From Actinomadura sp. CNU-125 (lineage in GTDB: Bacteria > Actinomycetota > Actinomycetes > Streptosporangiales > Streptosporangiaceae): DNA of 64,000 bases. The position numbers were made by a program, and so were the translations under genes. The notes beneath the pieces were generated by a model that saw only the letters and a program-made list of their open reading frames with translations, had not been told where the DNA came from and did no database searches. This document shows positions 35,150 to 43,035 of this stretch, one piece after another. The stretch covers positions 1 to 64,000 of the forward strand of contig NZ_MKJY01000088.1 of assembly GCF_001942465.1 (NCBI RefSeq), given 5' to 3'. The stretch's first letter is position 1. Every line of letters starts with the position of its first letter.

Positions 35150-38100
35150 TCAGCCCCGCGGGGCGGAGCCGCTGGTCTCCTGGGCGGCGAACGGCCAGGG
35201 CTCGGTGAGCTCGTCGAGCGGCGGGGAACCGGGCCGCCCGCAGGCCGCGACGATGTGCCGCAGCCGCTCCAGCAGGCCGCGCACGTAGGAGTCGGGGGCG
35301 AAGGAGGAGTCGTACGCGGCGATCAGCCGGATCCGGTCGTCCTCCTGCCTGGCCATGACGATGAGCTGGCCGGGGAAGTCGTAGGTTCCCTGGAACCCCT
35401 CGGTGTGCATGTCCTGGCGCAGGATCGAGCATCCGTCCAGGTTCAGCCCGGTCACGGGCGGCAGGACGTCGAAGGTGACGAACTGTGAACGAGCCAGTAG
35501 AAGGCCCATCTCGGGCGGCAGCGTGCCGGGACGGAACAGCGACACGCTGTCGTGCCGCAGCGCCTCGTGCAGGTCCCGGTGGGCGTCGTCGAGCGCCTGC
35601 GGCACCGGCCGTCCGGGGCGCGTCCGGTGGCGGACCAGCACCAGATCGGTCACCCAGCCGATGGTGTGCGCCAGCGGCTCGGAACGCAGGGACGTCGCGA
35701 CCAGCAGCCGGGTGTCCGGATCGCCGGTGTCGGCGGCGACGATCGCGCACAGCGGCGCGTACAGGGCACTGGCGAAGGTGAGCCGCCGGGCCCGCGCCAT
35801 GCGCAGGAACGCCCGGGCCGGTTCGGCCGGGACCAGCACGCTCCGCACCCGCCTGCCGGAATCGGCGGTCCCGCCTTGCACCTCGGCGGGAATGAGCGCG
35901 ACCGGCCCGCATCCGGCGACCCGCTCGCTCCAGAACCGCGTGTCCTCCGGCCGGGGGACGGACGGTGCGGGGGCGACCAGCGCGGCGTAGTCCGACGGCG
36001 GGACGACGGGCCGTTTCCCCGCGCGGACGGCGGCGTAGCGGCGGCCGATCTCCTGTTCGAGGATGCCGACCGAGACCGCGTCGCCGACGAGGTGGTGCAG
36101 GCGCAGCGCCAGCAGATGTTCGTCGTCGGTCACGCGCACCAGGTCGGCGGCGAAGACCCTGCCGTCCGGCACGTTCAGCGGTTCGGCCGACTGGTGCGCG
36201 GCGAGCACCGAAGCGGGGTCGCTCCCCCGCGCTTCGAGTACCCGCAGAACCCCGGTGGGCGGCGGGCAGACGACCTGGTGGGCGTCCTGCGGGGTTCCGG
36301 TCAGGCGCACGCCGACGCGCAGCCCGGCCTGCGCGGCCACCGTCTGGTCCACGGCCTCGGCCAGCGCGGCGCGGTCCAGCGGCCCGCGGACGAGGTGGCG
36401 CGTCTCCAGGAGGAACAGCGGCCCGGAACTGCGGGCGGGGTCGTTCGCCTGAGCGAACACCTGCGCGGGGCTGAGCGGCAGCCTGCCCGCACCCGGCGGC
36501 GCCTGGACGCCGCCGGGTGCGGCGGTCGCGGGCCGGTGCCGCGGGCCCCGGGCGGTGATCAGGGCGGCCAGCCGCGCCGCCGTCGGCGCGTCGAACACCG
36601 CCCGGGTCCCGAGGTCGGCGCCGAACCGTTCGCTCAGCCGCCCGGCGAGCCACACCGCCCGCAGCGAGTCCCCGCCCAGCTCGACGAAGTCGTCGTGCGC
36701 CCCGACCTCGTCGATCCGCAGGAGTTCGGCGATCACCAGCGCCACGGCCCGCTCCGTCTCCGACACCGGACGCACGTAGGGGGTGCTCAGTTCGGGACGG
36801 GCGGCGGGCGGCGCGGGCAGCGCCGACGCGTCGAGTTTGCCGTGCCGGGTGACCGGCAGGTCCGCGACGATGACGCAGGCGGCGGGACGTTCGTGGGCGG
36901 GCAGCCGCTCCGCCGCCCGTTCGCGCAGCGCGGGCAGCAGCCGCGCGGCCGCGTCCTGCTCGTCCCGCTCGTCCCGCTCGGGCACCACGTAGGCGATCAG
37001 CCGTCCGGTGCGCTGCACGACCACGGCGTCGCGGACTCCGGCGACGTCGCGCAGCACCGCGGCGACGCCCTCCGGCTCGACCCGAAGGCCCCGGACCTTG
37101 ACCTGCTGATCGATCCGGCCGTGCAGTTCCAGCCGCCCGTCGGGGCGCCATCGGCCGAGGTCGCCGGTCCGGTAGACGCGCCCGCCCGCGGCGGACGGGT
37201 GCGGGACGAAGCGGTCGCGGGTGAGTTCGGGGTCGCCGAGATAGCCCTCGCCGAGATTCGGTCCCGCCACGCACACCTCGCCGGGCCGGCCGTCGGGTAC
37301 GGCGGCGCCCCCGTCGTCCAGCACGAGCAGCTCGGTGTTGGCGATCGCCGTCCCGACCGTCACCTCGTCGCCCGGGCCCAGCGTCGCCGACGTGCACCAC
37401 ACGGCGGCTTCGGCGGGACCGTACTGGCTGATCAGCTCGACGCCGGGCATGCGCAGATGGTGATCGGCGACCAGTTCACGGCCGCACGCCTCGCCCACCA
37501 GGATCACCTGCCGCAGGGTCGGTGAGGGGGCGCCGACCGCGGGCAGGACGGTGCGGTACAGGGACGGGGTCAGACAGGCTTGGGCGACGTCCTCGACCGA
37601 CAGCGCCGAGATCAGCTCCTCGATCGCCGCGCCCGGGGCGGGCGGCAGCAGCCGCACCGTGCCTCCGGCCAGCAGCGTCCACCACAGCGAGCCGATGAAG
37701 GCGTCGAAGGTCGGCGGGGCGCTGGTGACCGAGGTGCCGACCGGACCGGGATAGCGGTGCCCGAACGCCTGCATCGAGTTGCTGTAGGCGGCGTGGGAGA
37801 GCGCCACCGCCTTGGGACGGCCGGAGGTCCCGGACGTGTGCAGCACGAAGGCCGTGGCGTCGAGCGGCGGGTCCCGGTCGGGGGGCGTCGCGGGCAGTGC
37901 CGCGATCCTCGCCGCCGACTCCGGATCGTCGAGATCGATCCGGTGCGGTCCGGCGGGCAGGTCCTGCTCCCGTAGCCCGAGCACGCAGCGGACGCCGAGC
38001 GCGGACGTCATCCGGTGCAGCAGCCCCGCCGGGTATTCGGCGTCGACCGGCACGTGGACGGCGCCCGCGGCGAGGACCGCCACCTGCGCCAGCACCCCGG

Positions 38101-38347
38101 GCACGCCGCGGGGCAGGGCGGACATGACGCGGTCGCCCGGCGCCACCCCCGCGTCGCCCAGACGGGCGGCGAGGCGATGGGCCCCGTCGACGAGTTCGGC
38201 GTAGGTGAGCCGCGTTTCGGCGTCCCGCACCGCGACATCGGCGGGGCATTCCCGCGCGCGCCGCCGCAGCAGCGCCGGCAGCGGCAACGCCGGGAACCGC
38301 ACCGATTCGCCCCGATGGGCGCCCACGTCCGGGCGCAGCTCACTCAT
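35150..38347 (-). CDS. Nonribosomal peptide synthetase, adenylation-carrier-condensation (A-PCP-C)
   Basis: The protein has 1065 residues. Adenylation domain (about 20-520): TSGTSGRPKA at 171, FDAFIGSLWW at 214, ISQYGPAEAAVW at 306, YRTGDLGRW at 392 and the catalytic Lys504 in TRHGKLDASAL. Carrier: LGGDSLRAV with Ser561. Condensation domain (about 620-1050): HHLVGDAVSV at 751, where the usual Gly after Asp is Ala. There is no thioesterase or reductase, so the aminoacyl thioester is probably passed to an acceptor by the C domain itself. The amino acid cannot be predicted safely. The ATG overlaps the P450 stop by eight bases, giving coupled translation. The neighbours suggest that a terpene alcohol or amine is the acceptor (inference). 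Confidence 0.93.
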   Translation of the reverse strand: MSELRPDVGAHRGESVRFPALPLPALLRRRARECPADVAVRDAETRLTYAELVDGAHRLAARLGDAGVAPGDRVMSALPRGVPGVLAQVAVLAAGAVHVPVDAEYPAGLLHRMTSALGVRCVLGLREQDLPAGPHRIDLDDPESAARIAALPATPPDRDPPLDATAFVLHTSGTSGRPKAVALSHAAYSNSMQAFGHRYPGPVGTSVTSAPPTFDAFIGSLWWTLLAGGTVRLLPPAPGAAIEELISALSVEDVAQACLTPSLYRTVLPAVGAPSPTLRQVILVGEACGRELVADHHLRMPGVELISQYGPAEAAVWCTSATLGPGDEVTVGTAIANTELLVLDDGGAAVPDGRPGEVCVAGPNLGEGYLGDPELTRDRFVPHPSAAGGRVYRTGDLGRWRPDGRLELHGRIDQQVKVRGLRVEPEGVAAVLRDVAGVRDAVVVQRTGRLIAYVVPERDERDEQDAAARLLPALRERAAERLPAHERPAACVIVADLPVTRHGKLDASALPAPPAARPELSTPYVRPVSETERAVALVIAELLRIDEVGAHDDFVELGGDSLRAVWLAGRLSERFGADLGTRAVFDAPTAARLAALITARGPRHRPATAAPGGVQAPPGAGRLPLSPAQVFAQANDPARSSGPLFLLETRHLVRGPLDRAALAEAVDQTVAAQAGLRVGVRLTGTPQDAHQVVCPPPTGVLRVLEARGSDPASVLAAHQSAEPLNVPDGRVFAADLVRVTDDEHLLALRLHHLVGDAVSVGILEQEIGRRYAAVRAGKRPVVPPSDYAALVAPAPSVPRPEDTRFWSERVAGCGPVALIPAEVQGGTADSGRRVRSVLVPAEPARAFLRMARARRLTFASALYAPLCAIVAADTGDPDTRLLVATSLRSEPLAHTIGWVTDLVLVRHRTRPGRPVPQALDDAHRDLHEALRHDSVSLFRPGTLPPEMGLLLARSQFVTFDVLPPVTGLNLDGCSILRQDMHTEGFQGTYDFPGQLIVMARQEDDRIRLIAAYDSSFAPDSYVRGLLERLRHIVAACGRPGSPPLDELTEPWPFAAQETSGSAPRG

Positions 38348-39764
38348 GGCTCTCCTCGCTGGGGTTCGTCGACCGGCTCAGGACACGCATCGGGAGGCGG
38401 CCCGGCCGCATCGCGACGGCCCGCACGGGCCGCACCGTCCGGTGGACGGGTTCCAGCCGCCAGCGGGCGGTGATCGTGGCGAGAAAGATGGACGCCTGGT
38501 GGAGGGCGAACTGGTCGCCGATGCATTTGCGGGCGCCCATGCCGAAGGGGATGAACGCCTGCCGGGGGATGGCGGCGGATCGTTCGGGCAGCCACCGGTC
38601 GGGGTCGAAGCGGTCCGGGCGCGGGAACAGGTCGCTCCGGTGATGGATCAGGTAGGGGCTGAAGACGACGGTGGTACCGGCGGGCAGCACGTGCGTCCCC
38701 AGCCGGGCGTCGGCGGTGACGCTGCGGGTCAGCAGCCACGCGGGCGACTTCAGCCGCAGGGTTTCGGTGATGACGCGGCCGGTCAGGTCGAGAGCGGGCA
38801 GGTCTTCGTGGGTCGCCGTCCGGCCGTCCAGGACGGCGTCGACCTCGGCGCGCAGCCGCCGTGCGACCTCGGGATGCCCCCCGAGCAGGTGCAGCGCCCA
38901 GGCGAGCGTGGCCGCGGTCGTCTCGACACCGGCGCCGAAGAAGGTGACGGCGTGGTCGACGATCTCGTCGTCGGACAGGCCGCTGCCGTCGCCTTCGGTG
39001 TCGCGCGCGGCCAGCAGCGCCGCGAGCAGGTCCTTGCGCTCGTCCGCGACCGGACGGCCGGGGCCGGGGCCGTGCGCGGTCCGGCGCTGCGCGATCACCG
39101 TGCCGAGGGTGCGGCGCAGCCGGTCGCGGGCCCGGGCGTAGCGGCGGGCGCCTCCGGCGGGCAGCCAGCCCAGCGCCCGGTCCACGGGCGGCGGTATCAC
39201 CGTGCGGCGCAGGACGCCCTGGAGAATGGTGGTGACGTCGTCCAGCGCCTGCTGCATCACCGTGGGCGGGAGGGAGTCGGAGAACAGCGTCCTCATCACG
39301 ATGGTGGACGCGGCTTGCATCGTCTCCGCCACCAGGTCGATGACCTGGCCGTGCCGCCAGGAGGCGGTGACCTCGTCGATGGTGGCGGTCATGGTGCCCG
39401 TGTAACCGGGGAGCATGTCGCGGTGGAAGGCGGGCTGCGCCAGCCGCCGCTGCCGCCGATGCTCGGCGTGGACGCAGCTCCCCAGCCCGTTGCCGCCGAC
39501 CTCGCGGCCGCGCTCGAACAGCAGGCCGCCCTTGTCGAAGGTGGCGTCGTTGACGAGCACCTGGCGGGTCAGGTACGGATCGCAGACGACCACCGCCGTG
39601 AGCGGCCCGGCCTTGATGTGCACCAGATCGCCGTGCGCGGGCAGCGACTTCAGGAACGCCCAGGGGTCGCGCAGCGCGGGCAGCAGGTGCCCCAGCACCG
39701 GCAGCGCCCCGGGCGCCACCGGAATGTTGGGGACGGCTCCGGCCGCCGTCGGCTCCGCGCTCAC
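38340..39764 (-). CDS. Cytochrome P450
   Basis: The 474-residue P450 has the I-helix FFGAGVETTAATLAWAL, the K-helix ITETLRLKS and the heme loop FIPFGMGARKCIGDQFAL, with Cys as the iron ligand. The N-terminus (PGALPVLGHLLPALRDPW) has no membrane anchor. Its length and the KCIGDQFA heme region recall bacterial P450s that oxidise terpenes, such as pentalenene oxygenase (resemblance by eye only). It lies between the prenyl diphosphate synthase and the NRPS on one transcript, and a hydroxyl it installs could be the attachment point for the aminoacyl or acyl unit. Electron partners are not encoded nearby. Confidence 0.94.
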   Translation of the reverse strand: MSAEPTAAGAVPNIPVAPGALPVLGHLLPALRDPWAFLKSLPAHGDLVHIKAGPLTAVVVCDPYLTRQVLVNDATFDKGGLLFERGREVGGNGLGSCVHAEHRRQRRLAQPAFHRDMLPGYTGTMTATIDEVTASWRHGQVIDLVAETMQAASTIVMRTLFSDSLPPTVMQQALDDVTTILQGVLRRTVIPPPVDRALGWLPAGGARRYARARDRLRRTLGTVIAQRRTAHGPGPGRPVADERKDLLAALLAARDTEGDGSGLSDDEIVDHAVTFFGAGVETTAATLAWALHLLGGHPEVARRLRAEVDAVLDGRTATHEDLPALDLTGRVITETLRLKSPAWLLTRSVTADARLGTHVLPAGTTVVFSPYLIHHRSDLFPRPDRFDPDRWLPERSAAIPRQAFIPFGMGARKCIGDQFALHQASIFLATITARWRLEPVHRTVRPVRAVAMRPGRLPMRVLSRSTNPSEESHE

Positions 39765-39849
39765 CGGGCTCTCCCGGCACCGACCGTCCGGCGGATCGTG
39801 GCCTGCTGCATCGTGCTCCTTCCCATCGGGTCGAGGTGTGCGGGGCCGG

Positions 39850-40889
39850 TCAGCGGGTGCGGGCGACGACCTGCCGGGCCAGCGTGGTCAGGGCCTGTTC
39901 GGCGGCGTGGTCCGGCGTGACCAGCCGCAGGTGCTCCAGCGCCACGCCGATGTGGTGTTCGGCGTTCGCCGCCGCCCAGCTGCGGCCGCCCGCCTCCTGC
40001 ACCAGACCGGCGGCCCGGACGAGGTCGTCGCCGGTGACGTCCGCGGCGTCTCGTACAGTTCGGCCAGCGCCCGTCCGGCGGGCGTCGGGGAGGCCAGCGC
40101 GTACACGACCGGCAGCGACTTCTTCCGGGACGCCAGGTCGGATCCGACCGGCTTCCCGGTCCGGGCCGGATCGCCCCAGATGCCCAGCAGGTCATCGATG
40201 AACTGGAACGCCAGGCCCAGATGCAGGCCGTAGGCCCGCATCCCCTCGATCCGGTCGGCCTCGGCACCGGCGGCGAGCGCGCCCAGCGCACCCGCCGCCG
40301 CGGTCAGCGCGGCGGTTTTGGCCGCGGCCCGCTCTTCGGCCTCCAGCAGCGTGCCGCCGGGCCGCTCCTCGGCCTCGCTGTCGGAGTGCTCGCCCTCGAT
40401 GAGCTGCTGGATCGCCCCCGCGAGCACGCACACGCCCGCGCCGCCCAATGGCGGCGGCCGCTCGGCCAGCACCTCGGTGGCCAGGAAGAACAGCGCGTCC
40501 CCGGCGAGGATCGCCGCCGGGACGCCGAACACCGCCCACACCGCCGGACGCCCACGGCGCAGTTCGTCACCGTCGATCACGTCGTCATGGACCAGGGACG
40601 CGTTGTGCGCCAGCTCCACCGCCACCGCGGCCGGTACCGCCTGCTCCGCCGTCCCGCCCACCGCCTCGCACGCCAGCCGCACCAGGCGGGCCCGTATGCC
40701 CTTTCCGCCGTCCGCCGTCACCGGGTGCCCGGCCACGTCCTGCCACCCCAGGTGGTAGGCCACTATTCCGCGCACTCGCGGAGCCAACCGGTCCACCGCC
40801 GTCCGCACCCCGGACGTCACGAGATCGTCAGGTACCTGCGGACGCCGAGCCGGGCGCTCCTCTTCGCCTACCGTCGCAGGAAAAGTCAC
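39850..40889 (-). CDS. Polyprenyl diphosphate synthase, GGPP/FPP-synthase-like (one frameshift)
   Basis: The first Asp-rich motif is LVHDDVIDGDELRRGRP and the second FQFIDDLLGIWGDPARTGKP, with KGIRARLV upstream and SRKKSLPVVYAL downstream. This is the actinobacterial trans-prenyltransferase pattern. Near 40055 one G appears to be lost, and after correction the C-terminus reads AADVTGDDLVRAAGLVQEAG and ends LARQVVARTR at the stop 39850. The product is about 345 residues. GTG 40889 has GAGGAA upstream. The enzyme condenses IPP with allylic diphosphates. Chain length is not determined by sight, although the DDLLGIWGD form is common in GGPP synthases. It supplies the divergent terpene synthase. 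Confidence 0.88.
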
Positions 40890-40968
40890 TGGCGTTCCTC
40901 TCTCATGCCCGCCAGGCCACCCGCACTCGGTTTCGGACCCGACGCGTCGGACACGACTCAGCATTCCA

Positions 40969-41154
40969 TGACTGAGAGTAGTTGAATCGAAACGGAGAGT
41001 AATAGACCTGTATCAGCGCGACAGTGCACGACCACCTGCCGGGTAAGTGCATCTGCTCCGTCTTGGCTGGTCAGGGCAGGGTTGGGTCGGTATCTGGGGG
41101 ACGGTGACATGCGTCAATACACGCTGTAGTATTTGTTGACTGTAAGTAGTCGAC
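40969..41154. promoter_or_regulatory. Divergent promoter region with two related operator-like elements
   Basis: The 293-bp gap between the prenyl synthase operon and the terpene synthase contains TGACTGAGAGTAGTTGA (40969-40985) and TGACTGTAAGTAGTCGA (41137-41153), identical at 14 of 17 positions. The second is part of a dyad, GTTGACT-GTAAGT-AGTCGAC (41135-41154). One copy lies in front of each transcript, so one regulator may control both. No other open frame is seen in the gap. Confidence 0.6.
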
Positions 41155-41182
41155 CCGCGGATCGCCGAGGGGGCGAATTGCG

Positions 41183-42262
41183 ATGGGCGAGATTAAAGTG
41201 TTTTGTCCGGTGGCATTGAAAATGCACCCGGCGGGCGCCGAACCGGTGGACGCCTTCGGGGTTGAATGGGCCGTCCGGCACGATCTGTTCACGGGCGACA
41301 GCGCGGCCGCGCGGATGAACGTCGGGCTGGCCATCGCCGCCGCCATGCCGTTCACGTCCGAAGAGTTCGTCAAGGCGTTCACCGCCTACTGCTACTGGAC
41401 GTTCGCCTGGGACGACCACCTGGACACCCTCGCGGACGACCCCGCGGCGCTGGCCGCCCACATCGCCGAGGTCGCGTTCGCCCTGAACGCCTCCACCGAA
41501 GCGCCCATCGCCGAGGACCGATGGGTCCGGGGCGCCCGGGCCTCCCGCGACCTGCTGAGCCGCTGCATGTCACCGGCGGGGCGGGCGGCCTTCGTGGAGA
41601 CCAACAACTACTGGATCACCGGTGAGCTCTGGAAACGGGTGATGCAGCACCGGCAGGCGCGGCCCGGCGTCGGGGAGTTCATCCGGATGCGGAAGGCCAA
41701 GATGGGCATGACGGTCCTGGCCGCGATGACCGGCCCGGGCGGCGGCTACCCGATGGGCTCCCGGCAGCTGAGCGAACCGCCGGTACAGGCATTCAGCGAG
41801 GCGGTGCTGCTGGCGTGCTCGTTCTTCAACGACATGGTCAGCGCGCTGAAAGAAGCGCCCGTCCAGAAGCACATCAACATCATGGCCGCGCTCGGCCGCG
41901 ACGACGGCCTGCCGGACGACCGGACCAATGCCGCGGCCTACGAGCTGTACGAGCGCACGGTGTGCCTGGCGCTGCGCCTGCAGCGGCGGCTGCTCGCGGA
42001 TCCGCGGCCCGAAGTCGTCCGGTACGCCGCCGAGCTCCCGCAGTGGATCCCCGCGACGCTGCACTTCACCGCCACCAGCGCCCGCTACCACCTGCCCGAC
42101 CTGCCCGGCGACATCCTGGAGCTTAGCGACACGCCCCTGGTGTGGGACTCCGACGACCACACCCCGCCGCCCCACCCGCAGATCGCCTGGTGGTGGGATC
42201 ACGCCCTGCCCCACGTGGCGTCCGCGCCGCACCCGCGAACGACCGCATCGGTACGAAGCTAG
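41183..42262 (+). CDS. Class I terpene synthase
   Basis: The 359-residue protein has the Asp-rich motif DDHLD at 77-81 (FAWDDHLDTLADD), the complete NSE triad NDMVSALKE with Asn216, Ser220 and Glu224, and the C-terminal Arg-Tyr pair (ARYHLPD at 300). These residues bind three Mg ions and the substrate diphosphate in bacterial cyclases. The single alpha domain indicates ionisation-initiated cyclisation. FPP or GGPP are both possible; the neighbouring prenyl synthase makes a diterpene product plausible. A G-rich Shine-Dalgarno (near 41169) lies before the ATG. The gene diverges from the prenyl synthase-P450-NRPS-acyltransferase operon. The product is not predictable. Confidence 0.93.
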   Translation: MGEIKVFCPVALKMHPAGAEPVDAFGVEWAVRHDLFTGDSAAARMNVGLAIAAAMPFTSEEFVKAFTAYCYWTFAWDDHLDTLADDPAALAAHIAEVAFALNASTEAPIAEDRWVRGARASRDLLSRCMSPAGRAAFVETNNYWITGELWKRVMQHRQARPGVGEFIRMRKAKMGMTVLAAMTGPGGGYPMGSRQLSEPPVQAFSEAVLLACSFFNDMVSALKEAPVQKHINIMAALGRDDGLPDDRTNAAAYELYERTVCLALRLQRRLLADPRPEVVRYAAELPQWIPATLHFTATSARYHLPDLPGDILELSDTPLVWDSDDHTPPPHPQIAWWWDHALPHVASAPHPRTTASVRS

Positions 42263-42275
42263 TCGCCACCGGTCG

Positions 42276-42462
42276 CTACCGGTCGCTCAGGAACGGCAGT
42301 ACTCGGGGGAGCACCGCGTCGGGGCGTCGGACGGCGACGACGTACTCGGCCCGCCGCTCGACCGCGTAGGCCGCGCGGTCATGGGGCGCGTCACTGGCGC
42401 CCAGCCCCAGCGGATCGATGGCGATCACCGTGTGGGACGCCGCCAGCACGTTGTGGTGCATC
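42276..42462 (-). pseudogene. Remnant of an alpha/beta hydrolase
   Basis: On the minus strand the text ASHTVIAIDPLGLGASDAP, then HDRAAYAVERRAEYVVAV, reads like the early part of an alpha/beta hydrolase (first strands and the region before the nucleophile). It then runs into unrelated sequence and a stop at 42276. The nucleophile elbow and everything after it are absent, and the upstream side runs into the HxlR gene on the other strand. It looks like a leftover fragment from recombination. Confidence 0.55.
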
Positions 42463-42744
42463 CAGATCCTCGTCGAGCTGGGTGAGGGGCCTCGAAGATT
42501 CACCCAGCTCGAACGTGCCATCGCGGGCGTCAGCCGCCGGATGCTGACCCTCAACCTCCGCAACCTCGAACGCAACGGCCTGATCACCCGAACCGTTCAC
42601 CCGACCGCGCCGCCGAGCGTGGAGTACGCGCTCACCCCGCTGGCCGACCAGATCCGCGATCCCTTGGAGGCGCTCGCGGACTGGGCCCGCCGAGCCGTCC
42701 CCGATCTGCTGGCGGCTCGGCGCGCCTACGACGCCCGCACCTGA
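42418..42744 (+). CDS. HxlR family regulator, perhaps with a replaced N-terminus
   Basis: The 108-residue protein has the HxlR winged helix: LWCIQILVELGEGPRRFTQL, VSRRMLTLNLRNLERNGLIT and VEYALTPLADQIRDPLEALA. HxlR proteins usually begin with a conserved Cys about 15-20 residues before the W-IL segment. Here the preceding MAITVWDAAST lies in DNA that, on the other strand, looks like a hydrolase fragment, so the native N-terminus may be lost. It follows the terpene synthase by 155 bp in the same direction and could regulate the cluster, but this is not shown. Confidence 0.75.
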   Translation: MAITVWDAASTLWCIQILVELGEGPRRFTQLERAIAGVSRRMLTLNLRNLERNGLITRTVHPTAPPSVEYALTPLADQIRDPLEALADWARRAVPDLLAARRAYDART

Positions 42745-42769
42745 CGAGCGGCCGCCAGGCGTCCGGATC

Positions 42770-43010
42770 GGTGTCCGGTGGTGTCCGGCCAGGTCAGGGG
42801 TGGTTCATGGGGGCGGCGGGGAGGGCGGGGGTCAGGAGCGTCCGGGGAAGGGTGACCGGAACCCTTGGAACGGGCCGGGGCTCTCCCCGGAGGCCCCTCT
42901 GGGTGGCGGTCGGGGCGACGCCAGGTGACGCGACGGTGAACGGGAGCCCGGCGTGGGATGACATCTGGCCGCAGAGGGTGTCCGGAGTGTTCGGTTCGTT
43001 GCCGGACACC
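42770..43010. promoter_or_regulatory. Four copies of GGTGTCCGG upstream of the secreted protein
   Basis: GGTGTCCGG occurs as a direct pair (42770-42778, 42780-42788) and as an inverted pair (42977-42985 with CCGGACACC at 43002-43010). The last lies 25 bp before the start of the large secreted protein. The rest of the 291-bp gap between 42745 and 43035 shows no gene. The motif may be a regulator site. The inverted pair could also form an mRNA hairpin near the ribosome site. Confidence 0.5.
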
Positions 43011-43035
43011 TCGCCGGACGGCTGGTGTCGAAGGC

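Noticed and set aside
33798-37400. Open frame extending the WS/DGAT gene 2.3 kb upstream
   Set aside because: The extension is antisense-free but out of frame with the NRPS, which occupies 35150-38347 with full motifs. ATG 35108 has a ribosome site.
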